From Bactrocera neohumeralis (Eukaryota; Arthropoda; Insecta; Diptera; Tephritidae): a stretch of 64,000 nt of DNA. Made by a program: the position numbers and the translations under genes. Under the pieces are notes generated by a model. The model saw only the letters and a program-made list of their open reading frames with translations, was not told the origin of the DNA and did not search any database. The stretch is from the NCBI RefSeq assembly GCF_024586455.1, contig NC_065919.1, positions 14,672,368-14,736,367 on the forward strand. Direction: 5' to 3'. This document shows, piece after piece, positions 12,260 through 23,520 of this stretch; within the stretch, counting starts at the first letter, position 1, and each line of letters starts with the position of its first letter.

Positions 12260-12795
12260 AGGTTTTCAAACTATATGCTATAGTGAACCGATCAAAACAA
12301 TTTCTTCGGAGATATCTCGTCAAATAAAGAAGTTTTTCATAAAAGAACTTGATTTTGTTCGTTCAGTTTGTAGGGCAGCTATATGCTATGGTAATTCGAA
12401 CAGATCAATTTCTTCGGAGATTGCGTTATTGCTATAGAAAATAATATCTGCCAAATTTCATGAAGATATCTCGTCAAAGAAAAAAGTTTTCCATACAAGA
12501 ACATGATTTTGGCCGAACAGTTTGTATGACCGCTATATGGTCTAGTGTTCCGGTATCGCCGATTCTCACAAATGAGTGGATCCTTGAGAAGAAAAGAACG
12601 TGTTCAAAATTTCAGATCGATATCTCAAAAACTATGAGACAAATTCGGCTATATACGGAAACACGAACATGGCTAAATCGGATAAACTCGTCACGCTGAT
12701 ATATACATATATATATATACTTCATAGGATAATTTTTTTCTAGGTGTGACAAACTTCGTAGTATACTTTATATACCACGTTCGGGGCATAAATTC
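12260..12795 (+). repeat. Interspersed module with 154-bp monomers, copy 2
   Basis: Same family as copy 1. CTATATGCTATAG-type words lie at about 12275, 12383 and (decayed) 12530. The first interval is about 108 bp, a shortened monomer. The tail is well kept: GTATCGCCGATT, GAAAAGAACGTGT, CAGATCGATATCTCAAAAAC, CATGGCTAAATCG and AACTCGTCACGCTGAT, then a TA-rich run, GGTGTGACAAACTTC and ACGTTCGGGGCATAAA near 12780. The tail defines the 3' end of the family. Confidence 0.85.
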
Positions 12796-14031
12796 TCTAC
12801 ACCTCCTAAAACGCTTTTTTGTCCGCAACAAACCAGCCAACCAACCAACAAACGGGTAATTGAAAGCATCTGCTTCGTCGCCTTTTGTGCCATTTCGCTT
12901 TATATTCCATTACGCCCACTCTTCTTTCAATCCTTAACATTTCTCTATTGCTTTTATTTGCATGGTTTTTGTTGTTGTTTTTGTGCATTGCCGCGACCAT
13001 TTGTTTGCCGCACGCCACTAAGCTATTGTTCTATTTTTACATTATTGTTGTTGTTTTTCATTTTATTATTTTATTCTTTTTGTTATTTGTTTCCAGCAAC
13101 AAATAGGTCAGTTGTTGTTGGCTCTGCTTTAACCATTGTTGCTGCAACAATTCGCTATCTCAGCCATCTGTTGAGCGCACTGCAGACACTCGAAATTGTT
13201 GCACGACCAGTTAGGCCTCTTGGGAGAATGTTGCCGACAGCAGTTGTATGTTGCACCTCGTCCGAGTTATTGTTGTCGTCAAGTGGTAATGTTGTTGGTG
13301 TAACGGGTTATTTGAATGCAGACGATTTTTGTTCGCTTTTGTTGTTGTACTCTATGCTTGTTAGCACAATTTGTATGCCACTTACAGTATTTTTGTTATT
13401 GTTTTCGGTGCCCTTTTGACGAAGATAGTCATAGGCATCTGCAGGCGATTTATTCCGCTCAAAATGCGAAAATTCGTTTAGAAAATGTTTAGAAGAGTAG
13501 CTTATAAGTGAATTGGAAACCGTTCGGGGCAACAGATTTTCAAGGTTTTATGTGTTATTTTTTGAGAAAAATCCCATCTCCCGGCCATTGATTTTTCGAG
13601 TTCTTTTTCCTTCTTATTTCTTTCGTGTTCTTCTTTAATGGTTCCGATTTGTTTGAAAAAAAAGGAATTTATATAACATTAAGATTAAATTAGATCATCA
13701 GAATTCAGTTACCAGATCTACTTAGTCTACGTAACGGGAACGATCCCAAATTTAATTGCGACAAAGATCAACTCAGCGCCAGCAACATTCTCAAAACTTT
13801 TTGGAGAACGTTTTATAACCGAAAAATTACTCTATTAGGAAAAGCGACGAACGACAACACCCATTTTTCTTGGCACTCGAGTCTTTGATGAGGGTTATCG
13901 AAATTTGGAATTTGATCAAAAAATTGATTCAAAAGTTCATGAGGACAAACAAAGAGTTCATAAATTAGGCAATGAAACCCAAAATACCCAAGCCAAGATC
14001 TTATACTTTTTTTGTCCTTTATCAACATATA
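12796..14031. other. Unassigned interval, TTG-rich
   Basis: TTGTTGTTG-type simple sequence dominates 12960-13420. A 153-codon + strand frame (12958-13419) translates it into a Leu/Phe/Cys-rich product with no domain; I regard it as composition-driven. No exon or RNA gene recognised. Confidence 0.5.
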
Positions 14032-14245
14032 GGGTTTTTCAATAGGGTACAACAATAGTAGACCGATAGTGACAGCAAAAGACGCCATATTTTTACACGT
14101 CCTTTTGACATTTCTCTTTAGTAAGGTTTGCCATTTCATCATGGAAAGATATACGATCCAACAACGAGTCGAAATTACTAAAATAAATTCGAAGTCAGTG
14201 GCCTCAACCTTAAGATTTAGTTCAGTTTTACAAGTGTTCTGAATA
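14032..14245 (+). pseudogene. DD41D (rosa-like) element, 5' end only
   Basis: A short 5' fragment of the same DD41D family as 3170-4064 and 24740-25361. It begins near GGGTTTTTCAATAGGG at 14032, matching the outer end of the 25.3-kb copy. The leader includes GACAGCAAAAGACGCCAT and TTGCCATTTCATCATGG. The coding part starts at an ATG near 14141 and reads MERYTIQQRVEITKI, then SKSVASTLR, before the match ends near 14240. No catalytic domain remains. The 145-codon frame on the opposite strand (13813-14250) is the antisense shadow of this piece and its left flank. Confidence 0.85.
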
Positions 14246-14447
14246 GACAACTTTGAGGTTATTTAACAAGTTTTTGAGATTTATGTTAGGTTTACGTTCA
14301 ATAATGTCTAAATGAGCACGGGAACAGGAGCTGTTAGATTGGAACTTGAAGAGCTCTAGTGAACAATTTTTAATAAATAAGGTGACTTTGAAAAGGGCAA
14401 ATATGAAGTTCAGAGACAAATATAAGTATTGTTGCTGTATAGGTCTT

Positions 14448-15110
14448 AAGAGGGTATTCTGGTCTAGAAGCATGAATTTCAGGTAATTTTTAAAGTGTCG
14501 TAAAAAAAGGCAATTAATATTTTTACTATCCATTTTTTTATTAGTTATTTGTTAATTTTGGAAGAGTACAGAAAAAAATTAAAAACTAAAAAAAGGAAAA
14601 ATATTTCAAAAATTATGAGCTGACGAAGTGGAGGGTCTCTAAAAATTTCCAAGTGACCATACCCATGATTTCAACCCTCCTAGTTATCTGAAACCAAAAA
14701 AAAGGCTTTTAATATAGAATAATCAATGGCCGGAACTACGGAAAAGTAGGAACAAATTTTTTTCACAAAATGGCGACTGCCCGAAAAAACAAGTTTTTTT
14801 GGATCACTTTTTCTGTCTATTTCGAATTTTTAAAAATAATAAAAATAAATTTGGGGATGGGGCTAGTTCCAACCATAGACAAGTCTATAAAGAAGACTTT
14901 ATAAAAATGTCAAGTAATCTGAGAAATCGTGGGTATCGTTCCGAAAAAGTCAGTTTTGTTCGATTAGTTCCGGCCGAACCAGTTTATATGCCGGGTCAGA
15001 AAAATAATCTCCGAAAAAAATTTGTCTCTTACACATATTCTTCAATAGTTAAACTTGGAAAATGTGAAAAAAATCGATTTTTTTTAATTTCTAGACTAGA
15101 ATACCCCCTT
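14448..15110. mobile_element. Unclassified 663-bp element with 22-bp terminal inverted repeats
   Basis: The left end (14448-14469) reads AAGAGGGTATTCTGGTCTAG and the right end (15089-15110), reverse-complemented, reads AAGGGGGTATTCTAGTCTAG; about 20 of 22 positions agree. I could not find a clean target-site duplication. The interior contains one 108-codon + strand frame (14799-15125) rich in Lys, Arg and Asn, which runs into the right repeat and matches no family I recognise. The size and lack of a transposase suggest a non-autonomous DNA transposon, superfamily unknown. Confidence 0.7.
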
Positions 15111-16509
15111 GACAGAGAGGTTTGAGATTTGCTTTAGCAGCCAAAAAAAGGCTTGTAAATAACCAGTCTCTTCCTTGATTCTGGTAGTTTACGTCGCTAA
15201 TGCTTTTTCAGTTTTCATTCCCGTTCAGTAGCGAGTAGCTTTTATGTTTATATTCGACTGTTTCTGGTTTCAAATCCGGTGGGTGTGCAAGTGATTTGAT
15301 TGCATTCGCTGGCAACGCCGGTTAACGCAGCTGCCATTACCCACTTTTATTGAATTTGCAGTAACCATTTTTATTTAGTGCTTGTGCCTTCCTTCCGATG
15401 TTCCTGATTTGATTTTATTTTACAATAATTTATTTTATTTTTTGCCATGTTCTCTTTCTGACCCATCTTCGTGTACTTGCTAGTTGCCTGTTCTGTTGTT
15501 GATAGTATTTTTTACAGTATTTTTGCTTTAAATAGTTTTATATATTTTTTTATTTGAAAACTTTCCAAATGCACTTCTCCATTTGCACTTGTCACTAAAA
15601 GCTGTATAAACTTTTCAACGAGTTGCAACTACTCGTACATAGCGCGATGAGCGCGAGACTAACGGAAACGCCGAGAGGATAAAACTGACCAGACTGTTTA
15701 GCTGTGGTTAGGCAATGTCAGCGCGTCATAAAGTTGGACTTGCCAAGACAGTGGTCCATTTTCTAGAATATGTATATGAATTAATTGTAATTTTTTATGT
15801 GTAGAGAAATGAAAAATATGTTTCGGTTGTTTTTGTAAATGTTCGTGATGTCTTTTGACTTCGTCAACACTGCAGTTTTCTGAAATTATGAACAACTATT
15901 GGCTGTAGAATGTGTTAATAACTGTAGTATTCGATGTTGAATATTTAAAAAATATTATTTTTAACAAAAAGTAACTTCGCCAATATTTTAAGGTTATTTT
16001 AAGTAAGCAATTCGCTTAGAGAGCGTCTCTCTAACTAACAAAAGTTAGTTTCTTACCCTAGTGTTTCCATTTTTTCATCACGAAAAATGAAAAACAGAAC
16101 ACTGTATACAGTTTTCACTTATCTCTGAGTGCAGTGATACACTTTTGAGCTGCCATCATATTTTTCTAAGTTAACTCAGTTTTTATGTTACTAATTTAGA
16201 GTCAATTAATTAGACACACAGTTTCATTTTAAATAGTTTTAAACATACTCATTTTTCAACTTTTTAGAGTGTTATATAAAACTTAGTTGGCTGCTAATTG
16301 AAGTTAAAAATTGTGAAAAGATTTGACAAATATTTGAAGTTGTATCTAGCAATTTTTATTAACAAGGGGAGAAGGCTAAGTTTTAAAATGAAGCAAATAA
16401 CAAAATTTAACCAATTTAATTCTATAAATATCATATTTGTTGTGCTGACTAGTGTTCGACTAGCGCTTTGAGTATATTACAAATTTGTTGATACGGCCAT
16501 TGCTTTATG
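15111..16509. other. Unassigned interval
   Basis: No gene recognised. A GGCAACGCC word at about 15311 is a solitary reverse-complement copy of the GCGTTGCC motif. A small imperfect hairpin with AGTGTTT / AACACT arms lies near 16058-16105. Confidence 0.5.
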
Positions 16510-17280
16510 AGTGGGGCAAGAGTGTCGCCACTAGCTAGCTCGTCGGCTTTGCAGTTGTTGCAGTGATTCCGTTATGACCAGGCAAACTAGTCTGATGATT
16601 AAGGACCTTGATGATATTTCTAGGGAACAAAGACACTCATTGGCTACCTTTAGGCACATAGTTAGCGAGTTAAGCCGCTCTGCTGTCAAAGTAAATGTAA
16701 TCCCTAAAAGAGGCTGCACTTCCCAGCAGTACATCTACCACCACCTTAATAGCTGCCACTTATGCCTGAGAAACACTATAGTGGTCTAGTAGCCTAAAGC
16801 TAAGACTAAGCAGCTCTCCCGCTTACAGCAAACTGCGCCTCCAACTTTCGAACCATCCGTGAAAAAACTTACTGCGTCTCTTCTCCAGTGACTCCCCCCA
16901 ATCTACTTATCCTTCGTTGGTTCTATGATTAAAGAAAAAGTTGCCACGAGTATCCTCTGGGACGCAGTGATCTAAGTTTACCGGAATGCAGTTGAAGGAG
17001 GAGAAAATTTTGGCATATCCTTATTCGGTCCCTTCATACTTGTATGCCCAGCTTCCCTGAGCCTTTGAGCGTACTTCGCAGTAATTCATCTGCTGGGGTG
17101 TAAAATGGCATTAAGGTTATTGTTGGTGTATTCTGCAGTGTATCAAAGATGCCTATGAGAGCTGCTCTTTGGACCCGTTCTAGCTTCTTAGCAAGTGTAG
17201 TCTTTTCGAGCGTCTTACACCATACGAATACATGATAGAACATTATTGGCTTGATTACGGTTGCGTAGAGCCAAAACAAA
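16510..17280 (-). pseudogene. Non-LTR retrotransposon fragment: RT thumb and RNase H
   Basis: Read on the minus strand, this begins in the reverse transcriptase thumb with WLYATVIKPIMFYHVFVW, then LEKTTLAKKLERVQRAAL and an NTPTITLMPF stretch (17279-17034). Downstream, broken frames give the end of an RNase H domain, CKADELASGDTLAP (about 16560-16515). The same domain order and words occur in the 37830-39045 copy, so they are one family. Non-LTR elements of the I/LOA/R1 assemblage with RNase H have this arrangement; I cannot fix the clade. The catalytic RT core and the endonuclease are missing, as expected of a 5'-truncated copy, and stops are frequent. Confidence 0.8.
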
Positions 17281-17489
17281 AGCTTTGGTGAGAGCTTTAT
17301 AGATATATTACTTTGGTAACAATTGAAAAAATGTAGGAAAGATAGAGAGAATTCACGACCATAGTAAGTCTAATGTAATGTTAACGAGTCTTGTATTCCG
17401 ATAACCAGCTTTCATCAACAATTTCCTTTACCATAGTACTTGCTGAAGATATAAAAGTTAATTTTAAAGTAGAATGTACAATTTTTAAA

Positions 17490-17960
17490 CCGTTATTATC
17501 GATAGAGATGAGATCAAACGCTAACTGATAATATCGATAAATGCAAGTTATCGATAACATTTTTCAGCATACTTATCGTAATTATATCAATAATATCGAT
17601 AGAGACCAGATCAAACCATAACTGAAAATATCGATAAATGTAAGTTATCGATACAATTTTTTTTGGCATGATTATCGTAATTATACCGATATTATTGATA
17701 GAGACCGAATGTAAGTTATCGAAAACATTTTTTTTTAGCAATTAATTATACCGATATTATCGATAGAGACCAAACCAAACTAAATTGAAAATATCGATGA
17801 ATGTAAATTATCGATATTTTTTAGCATCCTTATCGTAATTATACCGATATTATCGATAGAGACGAGACAAACCATAAATTAAATTATCGATAAACCATAA
17901 CTGTAAATATCGATAAATGTAAGTTATCGATAATATTTTTTTAGCATCCTTATCGCATAA
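17490..17960. repeat. Tandem array carrying twelve TATCGATA palindromes
   Basis: A diverged tandem repeat with a period near 97 bp and about 4.5 units. Each unit holds TATCGATAGAGACCAGATC-type sequence, then TATCGATAAATG, AAGTTATCGATA, a T-run, AGCATCCTTATCGTAATTAT. Exact TATCGATA occurs at 17497, 17532, 17549, 17594, 17629, 17646, 17758, 17809, 17851, 17885, 17908 and 17925, and several one-mismatch versions are present. In Drosophila TATCGATA is the DRE bound by DREF, and its CGATA half is recognised by the insulator protein BEAF-32; both are established facts about Drosophila. Function here is inference: the array may be a promoter or insulator element, or a satellite that happens to contain the word. 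Confidence 0.9.
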
Positions 17961-19394
17961 CCGGTTTAAATTTTGCAAAATCTTTACTCTTTGGTTGCCG
18001 TTTATTTTCAATTTGTGTATTTTCACAAACGTATGTAAATGCTGTAAGTAATAAGCATACTTCCCATGTTTCTCAACAAAGCTGTTGATGATTTTACATT
18101 TATTCATAAATAAATTCTCATTCGCAAACAAGCATTCAAAGCAATTTTTGTGAACAAACGCTAAGCTTCTCAACTTCCAACAAAACACAGAGGGAATTTT
18201 CTGCCAACTCAAAGCTCAAAACGCGCTTTCACCGCCGCAAAAAGTGCTTTATTTGCACTCGCGAAGGATTTACAACATTAGCAGGATAATTAAAACTCAT
18301 TTGAATTCAATTTTATGTATTTAGTTACTTCGACTTTTTTTTCGCTGCTCAAAAGTTTGTATTCGTTTTAGTTGAGTTGTTTTTGTAGCGCTGTTTACGG
18401 ATTTAGTTTTGTCGGCAGAAGAAAAAATAAACGAATCGCGTTTTCCAGTGTGGCAGCAGAGATTTACAGTTTTCAATGCAGCTGCATGCGCTTCAGTTAA
18501 GGTCTTGTGACCCGAGAAGGAGGCAACAGCTTCAGCAACCGCTGTTTTGCGCTCCCCTACTACATATCGCGTACAACGAATGATGCGCACAAGAAAACTC
18601 AAGGATGGCAAGGATAACGGCATACTGAAGAGCGCTGAGTGGTTGTGAACGTTTGCAGCGCAAACGAATTGACGCGAGCAAAGCGTGTGGACAGAGTTTA
18701 TTTGAGAATGACGCTAGGTTTGAAGGCTGTCGCTCTAAGAGAGATGTGCATGGCGCGTTGATTAAGAAGCCTTGCTGGGCGGTTAGTACGCGTTACGGTG
18801 CGTGAAATTTTCATACGAAACGTCGATCGAAAGGGAAATCGTGGCATTTTGACGGCGTTTGTCGGTTGCCTGGTTGTCTGCTTGTAAATCATTCGCGTTT
18901 AATGCAATTTGTAAATGTCGCAGCTGTGCCACGCTCTACCTTCCATTCCACATGCCGCAGCGTATCTTTTTTCGCTGCATAGGAAGCTGTTCACTATGAT
19001 GTGCATAGTAGTTATGCAACCTGAGGCTTCTCCATGTTACCCTGCCGGGTTTCGCTATTTTTTCTTTTTTATTTATCGCGCAACGAAATCGTTGGCAGGC
19101 AGTCCTAGCTCAGAGTTGACGTTAACCATGTCGTGCCGTTGCTTATCGGTATGCCATACCAGACAACAATAACGGTAAGTAAATGCCATATGTATTCGCA
19201 ACATTCGCACATTCGTAGCCTTAACAAAAAACAGCGGAGTCAGCAACATTTAACGTATACCAGACAGCTCGCGTGCATCGCCTTAGCAACGAGATTCAAA
19301 TATTGAACCAGCCAACAAATGGTAATTAAATGGAAATGAAAAAGGAAACCCGAAAATTTTATGCAGCAAATTTAATAAAAAATCGTAGTTTTTA
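17961..19394. other. Unassigned interval with a GC-richer core
   Basis: From about 18150 to 19200 the sequence is richer in G+C and CpG than its surroundings, lying just right of the TATCGATA array. On the minus strand an ATG near 18853 has a fly-like start context (TCAAAATG) and opens a 50-codon Arg/Thr-rich frame. A 100-codon minus frame (18321-18623) is also present. Neither matches a family and no convincing splice sites define exons, so I make no gene call. It could be a promoter or 5' untranslated region. Confidence 0.45.
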
Positions 19395-19695
19395 CGTTTT
19401 TCATGTGTGGAACATGTTGTTCGGATCGGACTACTATAGTATACATATAGCTTCCGGAAAAAGTTGACTCAATCAAAATAAAGTCCTTGTAGGGAATACT
19501 TTTTGGTTTGAGAAGATATATTCACGAAATTCAGCATAAATTATTGCTTGAAGCAATATTACAATCTTCACACCCACTATATGTGCCATACAAACTGACT
19601 GCTCAGAACCAAGATCAAGAACTTTTTATACCATTTCATGCTATGAAAAGTGCAGGTGCAGCTTCGTTATAGCTGTAGTAATTTTTTTCTTCTCT
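19395..19695 (-). repeat. Interspersed module with 154-bp monomers, copy 3 (inverted)
   Basis: Reverse-oriented and decayed copy. TTGTTCGGATCGGACTACTA, then GAAGATATATTCACGAAATT, then GCCATACAAACTGACTG and CATTTCATGCTATGAAAAG match the module's reverse complement. The two monomer marks lie about 143 bp apart (near 19433 and 19576), short of 154 because of indels. Confidence 0.75.
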
Positions 19696-20455
19696 CACAA
19701 AGGCATCGGCCAGGCTTTAGTGTCATAAAAAACTTGTTCGGCTTGCGGCCTGGCCTCAATTCGGCTAAGGAGAACTCCTTATTGACCGTCTGTCCCTGCG
19801 GAATAAATTCATGATGCACTAAACCACGAATATCGAAAAAAAAACAATGAGCATCACATTGTTATTTTGTTTTGATTTTGACTCTTTGTTTTTCCCTCTA
19901 CATATTCTGATGATTATTGACTTGTTTGGCAAGACAAACTCATAAACAAATATCTCATCGGCAGTTATATCCAAAATATCCATAAAAATCATTCGAACGG
20001 AATGCCGAGCTCTCCCGCGATCTCACTAACACTTGCGTGAGCACTTTCAAGCACCATATCCTTCATATTTTTTCATATTTTCATCAGTTGAAGTGGTCGA
20101 AGGTCGTCCAGAACGAAGTATATCTTCTTGGTTTTCGATCTCTTGACCGTCTTTGAAGGCTTTGTACCGCTCGTAGTTAAAAATTAATCACCGTAAGCCT
20201 TTTCCAATATTCGAAGCTATTCCGCACACAAAACTTGGTTAGAAATACAAATTTGAGTCAAATTATTTGTTCGATATTTTTATCCATTGTAAAAATCGCA
20301 AGATACTACTGAGGTGTACCGACTTAAGCAGCTGCTGTAAACAAACTGGTTGACAGATCGCGCTCATATTTGACATATTAATTAAGGACAGTTCTATTAA
20401 CTTAGCAAAATATATTATTTAATTAAAATCTCCGGTTGCTATTTTTTCTTAATGT
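19696..20455 (-). pseudogene. Dead mariner transposase, internally deleted, with 5' terminal repeat
   Basis: Same mariner family as the 50560-51855 element. Reading leftward from 20455, the 5' end contains AGCAACCGGAGATTTTAAT, matching the 5' terminal region at 50579, then CAAATATGAGCGCGATCTG and ACAGCAGCTGCTTAAGTCGG shared with that copy. The start codon region reads ATGGATAAAAAT. Coding words include SKAFKDGQEIENQEDI, LRSGRPSTTSTDENM and VLESAHASVSEIAGELGIP. A deletion follows, then a degenerate first catalytic site ITADEIFVYEF (GDETWVYEY is usual). Next comes VMLIVFFFDIRGLVHHEF and IPQGQTVNKEF near 19860-19770. The match fades near 19700; the second and third aspartates and 3' repeat are absent. 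Confidence 0.87.
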
Positions 20456-20957
20456 ATAATTGAAATTCAGGGATAATCTTTTCAAGACGATGATATGTCT
20501 GCGTGTCGAAAATGCATTGAATGGTGTCAATACTTCACTTGGCTTCCATATACCTAACACAACGATTTTCGAACTTTCAGAAGACTTTATACCGCATATA
20601 CCGGCCAACATGTAAGTTATCTTAATGAAAATGACAGAGCGTGTTTTATTGTTGACAGTGTATCTTTGTGCCTAAAATGGATAAATATATGTATATAATG
20701 GGCGAAAACTTGACCTAGCCCCTATATAACAAACATATAACACCTGTTTGACTTTACTACATATGATTGGTAATGACATGTGAGATACCTTAATGAATCT
20801 CATAGAATAATTTATTAGTACTTATGTGGGTTATTCTTGCTATAAATAGATAAAATCGGGTCGATACTAACCCGAACTCCCATATGGCGTAATGTACATA
20901 TGTATAATGTCATTTTTCTAACAAACCTTTTGTCGGATATGTCGGTCAGCGTATGAG
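20456..20957. other. Unassigned interval between two mariner copies
   Basis: AT-rich DNA with no recognised gene. It separates the 5' end of one mariner from the 3' terminal repeat of another. Confidence 0.5.
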
Positions 20958-21736
20958 TACGTAGGTTGCTATATATATTTCTGGCCTAATAATGTAAATA
21001 GGCATATTTATCAACGAAAATGGTTTTTTTTTTTTAATTTTTTTTTTGTTTGTCGATTGCTGTTTTGTTTCGGGCTCATACGCATAGATCCATGATTCGT
21101 CACCTGTGACGATCTTAAAAACGTATATATTTTGAAGCACCGCGATCGTATTTTTTCAGCATTTCTTTACACCAATCCACACGAGCGTTTTTTTGAGCGA
21201 TTGTCAAATTGTACGGGATCCAACGAGAACAAACCTTTTTTTCGGCCAGGTGTTCATGCAATATCGAATGTATGCTGGTGGGAGAAATGCATAGGCATGC
21301 CTCTATCTGAAGGTATGTTACATGACGGTCTTGCATTATCAGTTCACGTACGGCATCGGTGTTTTCTGGCACAACGGCTGTTTTTGGACGACCTTCACGG
21401 AATTCGTCTTTGAGCGAGCGTCGGCCACGATTGAATTCGTTGTACCAGTTTTTCAAAGTGCTATAGGATGGTGCTTCATAGCCATACAAAGATTTTAGTT
21501 CATCGATGCACTCTTGTCGTGAGAATCCACGTCGAAAGTTGTGAAAAATGAGCGCACGAAAATGTTCACGAGTTAATTCCCATTAATTCTGTAAATAAAA
21601 CAATTCACTATTAAATTACAAAACGTTCTGAGTGATGTTATGCTAAAAAATGTCAAACTTTCCAATGGAAATGTCAGATTGCACCTGGCAACACTTAGTG
21701 TTGCCCTAGGCCAGAATATATATAGCAGCCCTCGTA
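20958..21736 (-). mobile_element. Internally deleted mariner with both terminal repeats and TA sites
   Basis: Read on the minus strand the element starts at 21736. Its 5' end TACGAGGGCTGCTATATATA pairs with the 3' end TACGTAGGTTGCTATATATA at 20958, both followed by TTCTGGCCTA, and both sit at TA dinucleotides as mariner insertions do. The coding part begins near 21590 with ELTREHFRALIFHNFRRGFS, then ECIDELKSLYGYEAPSYST, SLKDEFREGRPKT, DRHVTYLQIEACL, SIHSILHEHL and VCSRWIPYNLTIAQKNARVD. After KKYDRGASK the first catalytic Asp follows in a shifted frame as IVTGDESWIYAYEPETKQQS. The frame then jumps into Lys-rich sequence and the 3' end; the part coding for the second and third aspartates is deleted. 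The result is a 779-bp non-autonomous derivative that could in principle have been mobilised in trans. A truncated relative lies at 46690-47135. Confidence 0.92.
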
Positions 21737-23269
21737 TACGAGTATATATATCCATAACTCAACCTCTTGAATTGGCAATAGAAGTCAAATTACATTCAAA
21801 TTTCCTCATAACTCAAAGTCTCTCTAACTCTAAGTTTTTTTTGGTTTACTGTGATTCGAGTTAGGGAAGTTCAACTGCATATACATATAATTGCTTGGAT
21901 TCCGATCCTCTGGTTGATGTTTTGCACCATAAGTAAGGTATTTCCCTGGCTTTGACTCTTGCAAGTTGCAGACTATAAAATGTTCGGTTGTTGCCGAACT
22001 CATGCCTTCTTTACTGCTTATGTTTAATGTTTAAATTTTAAATGGAAAATGGAGCGAGAAATCAAGCACTTGAACAGTTTGAACAAGGCATTAGAAGCAA
22101 CAGTTATAACTTGTAATATCCATTAGCGATATTAACAATCATCAAACATTTTAAGGTTATGTGAAATTCGGGTCTCGACAATGTTGCTTCCACACTTACA
22201 TATTAAAGCTCAAACCTGGAGTTGCCACTCGTTTTTCTGCTTGGTAAGCGAAAGTTTATTGCAGCAGTAACAACAACAGTGTCACTTTTTTCAATGCAAG
22301 CAGGTGTGAGGGTGCAAGCGCGTAGGTCAAAAATATATATACAGTACATATATAACTTGTTACGCGGTCATCAGTTTGCAGGGCATTTAAAAATCGCTTA
22401 CCATTTTAAGCGAAACTTTATAGTTTGCGTTTTTAACAAATTCAATTTAACTTGCGAATTTGCACACTTTTTACATTTTCGCATTTTCGCATTTTATTAT
22501 TTTTACTTTTGCCATTTTGACGACAACTTGCTCGTGCTGCACGTTTTGGTGCGCAATTTTCTTTGGAAAAGTATGCCAATTTATCATTGTATTGAAGTGA
22601 TTAAAAATGTTTGCTGCTCTTGGCAGTTGGCAGTTGGAAATAATGCGACTTTTCCGCATAAACTTGGGAACTTTTGCAAGGGTGTAAATCGGAGGGGGAA
22701 GGTGCTGGCGCAAACTGTTGCTGACACAAAAGTTTGTTTATTTGTTGCTGTTGAATGGCAATTCCCGTTTTAACTTACGGAAAATTAATGTTTTCGTTTA
22801 CTGTTGTTGTTATTATTATTGGTTGGCACAATAGTATTCGTTGGCGTGTCGCTGTTTGGTGTCCTAATTGATTTTCCCCAACGGAAGTTTGCTTTCATGT
22901 GTGTGTGATACTTTTTTGTTGTAGTTGGTTGTTGGGACAAGAATGACTATTAATAAACTAATGTTTCCTTCTAAATTTCTTGGTTGGCTTAGACCTTGGT
23001 ATTAGACCTTACAGCTTATATTTTGTGCAAAGTTTTTCTTTCGTATTTAAAGATTGCTTGTTCCACTAAAAAGCGAAGTTTAGACTTCTAACCCAATTGG
23101 TCTTCAAATGGTTGGAAGTAATTAGTTGTTCGAAATAGCAGTCGAATTATTTTCTGTGGAGGGTCTGAGATTTATACTTCATTTGACTCGGATTGAAAAA
23201 ATAACTACATTTTCAAGCATTTTAATAAAAATCTTTATTATAGGCTTCTAAATATCGGCTGGAATGGTC
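21737..23269. other. Unassigned interval
   Basis: No gene recognised. It contains the longest frame of the window not explained by a transposon (22222-22773 +, 183 codons), which is Phe/His/Cys-rich and shows no domain, signal or repeat. TTGTTG runs occur near 22800-22830. Confidence 0.5.
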
Positions 23270-23520
23270 TTCAGTCGCTAAATTGTTGGACAATTTCGAC
23301 GTCGTATTCATAAACCCACGACTCGTCATCAATAATGATGCGTTTAATCAATTCAGGGTCCTCAGCTATGTTATCGAGAATATATTTTGCGATTTCTACT
23401 CGACAAAGATTTAGGTTTTTCAAAGATTTAGGTGCAAGTCCATCATTGACGTGCTTTATGCTGATGCCAACACGGCGATTTTCAAGCACTACGAGTTTCT
23501 TCAACTGAGTGGACCAGTTC
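23270..23520 (-). pseudogene. Mariner transposase fragment up to the first Asp
   Basis: A minus-strand remnant of yet another mariner subgroup. Readable words in order are LVVLENRRVGISIKHVN, LAPKSLKNLNL, RVEIAKYILDNIAEDPEL and IKRIIIDDESWVYEYDVE, the last holding the first catalytic aspartate (IDDESW where TGDETW is usual). A stop follows VQQFSD. Both the helix-turn-helix amino terminus and the remaining catalytic residues are missing. It lies beside non-LTR sequence on the right. Confidence 0.88.

Noticed and set aside
12958..13419. 153-codon Leu/Phe/Cys-rich frame
   Set aside because: It translates TTG and T-rich simple sequence; hydrophobicity follows from composition and not from a membrane protein family.
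13813..14250. 145-codon minus-strand frame
   Set aside because: Its right half is the antisense of the DD41D 5' end at 14032-14245 and the left half has no features.
22222..22773. 183-codon open frame, the longest not explained by a transposon
   Set aside because: Phe/Cys/His-rich composition follows TTT/TGC-rich DNA; no domain, signal peptide, repeat or splice context; a frame of this length is plausible by chance in 64 kb.
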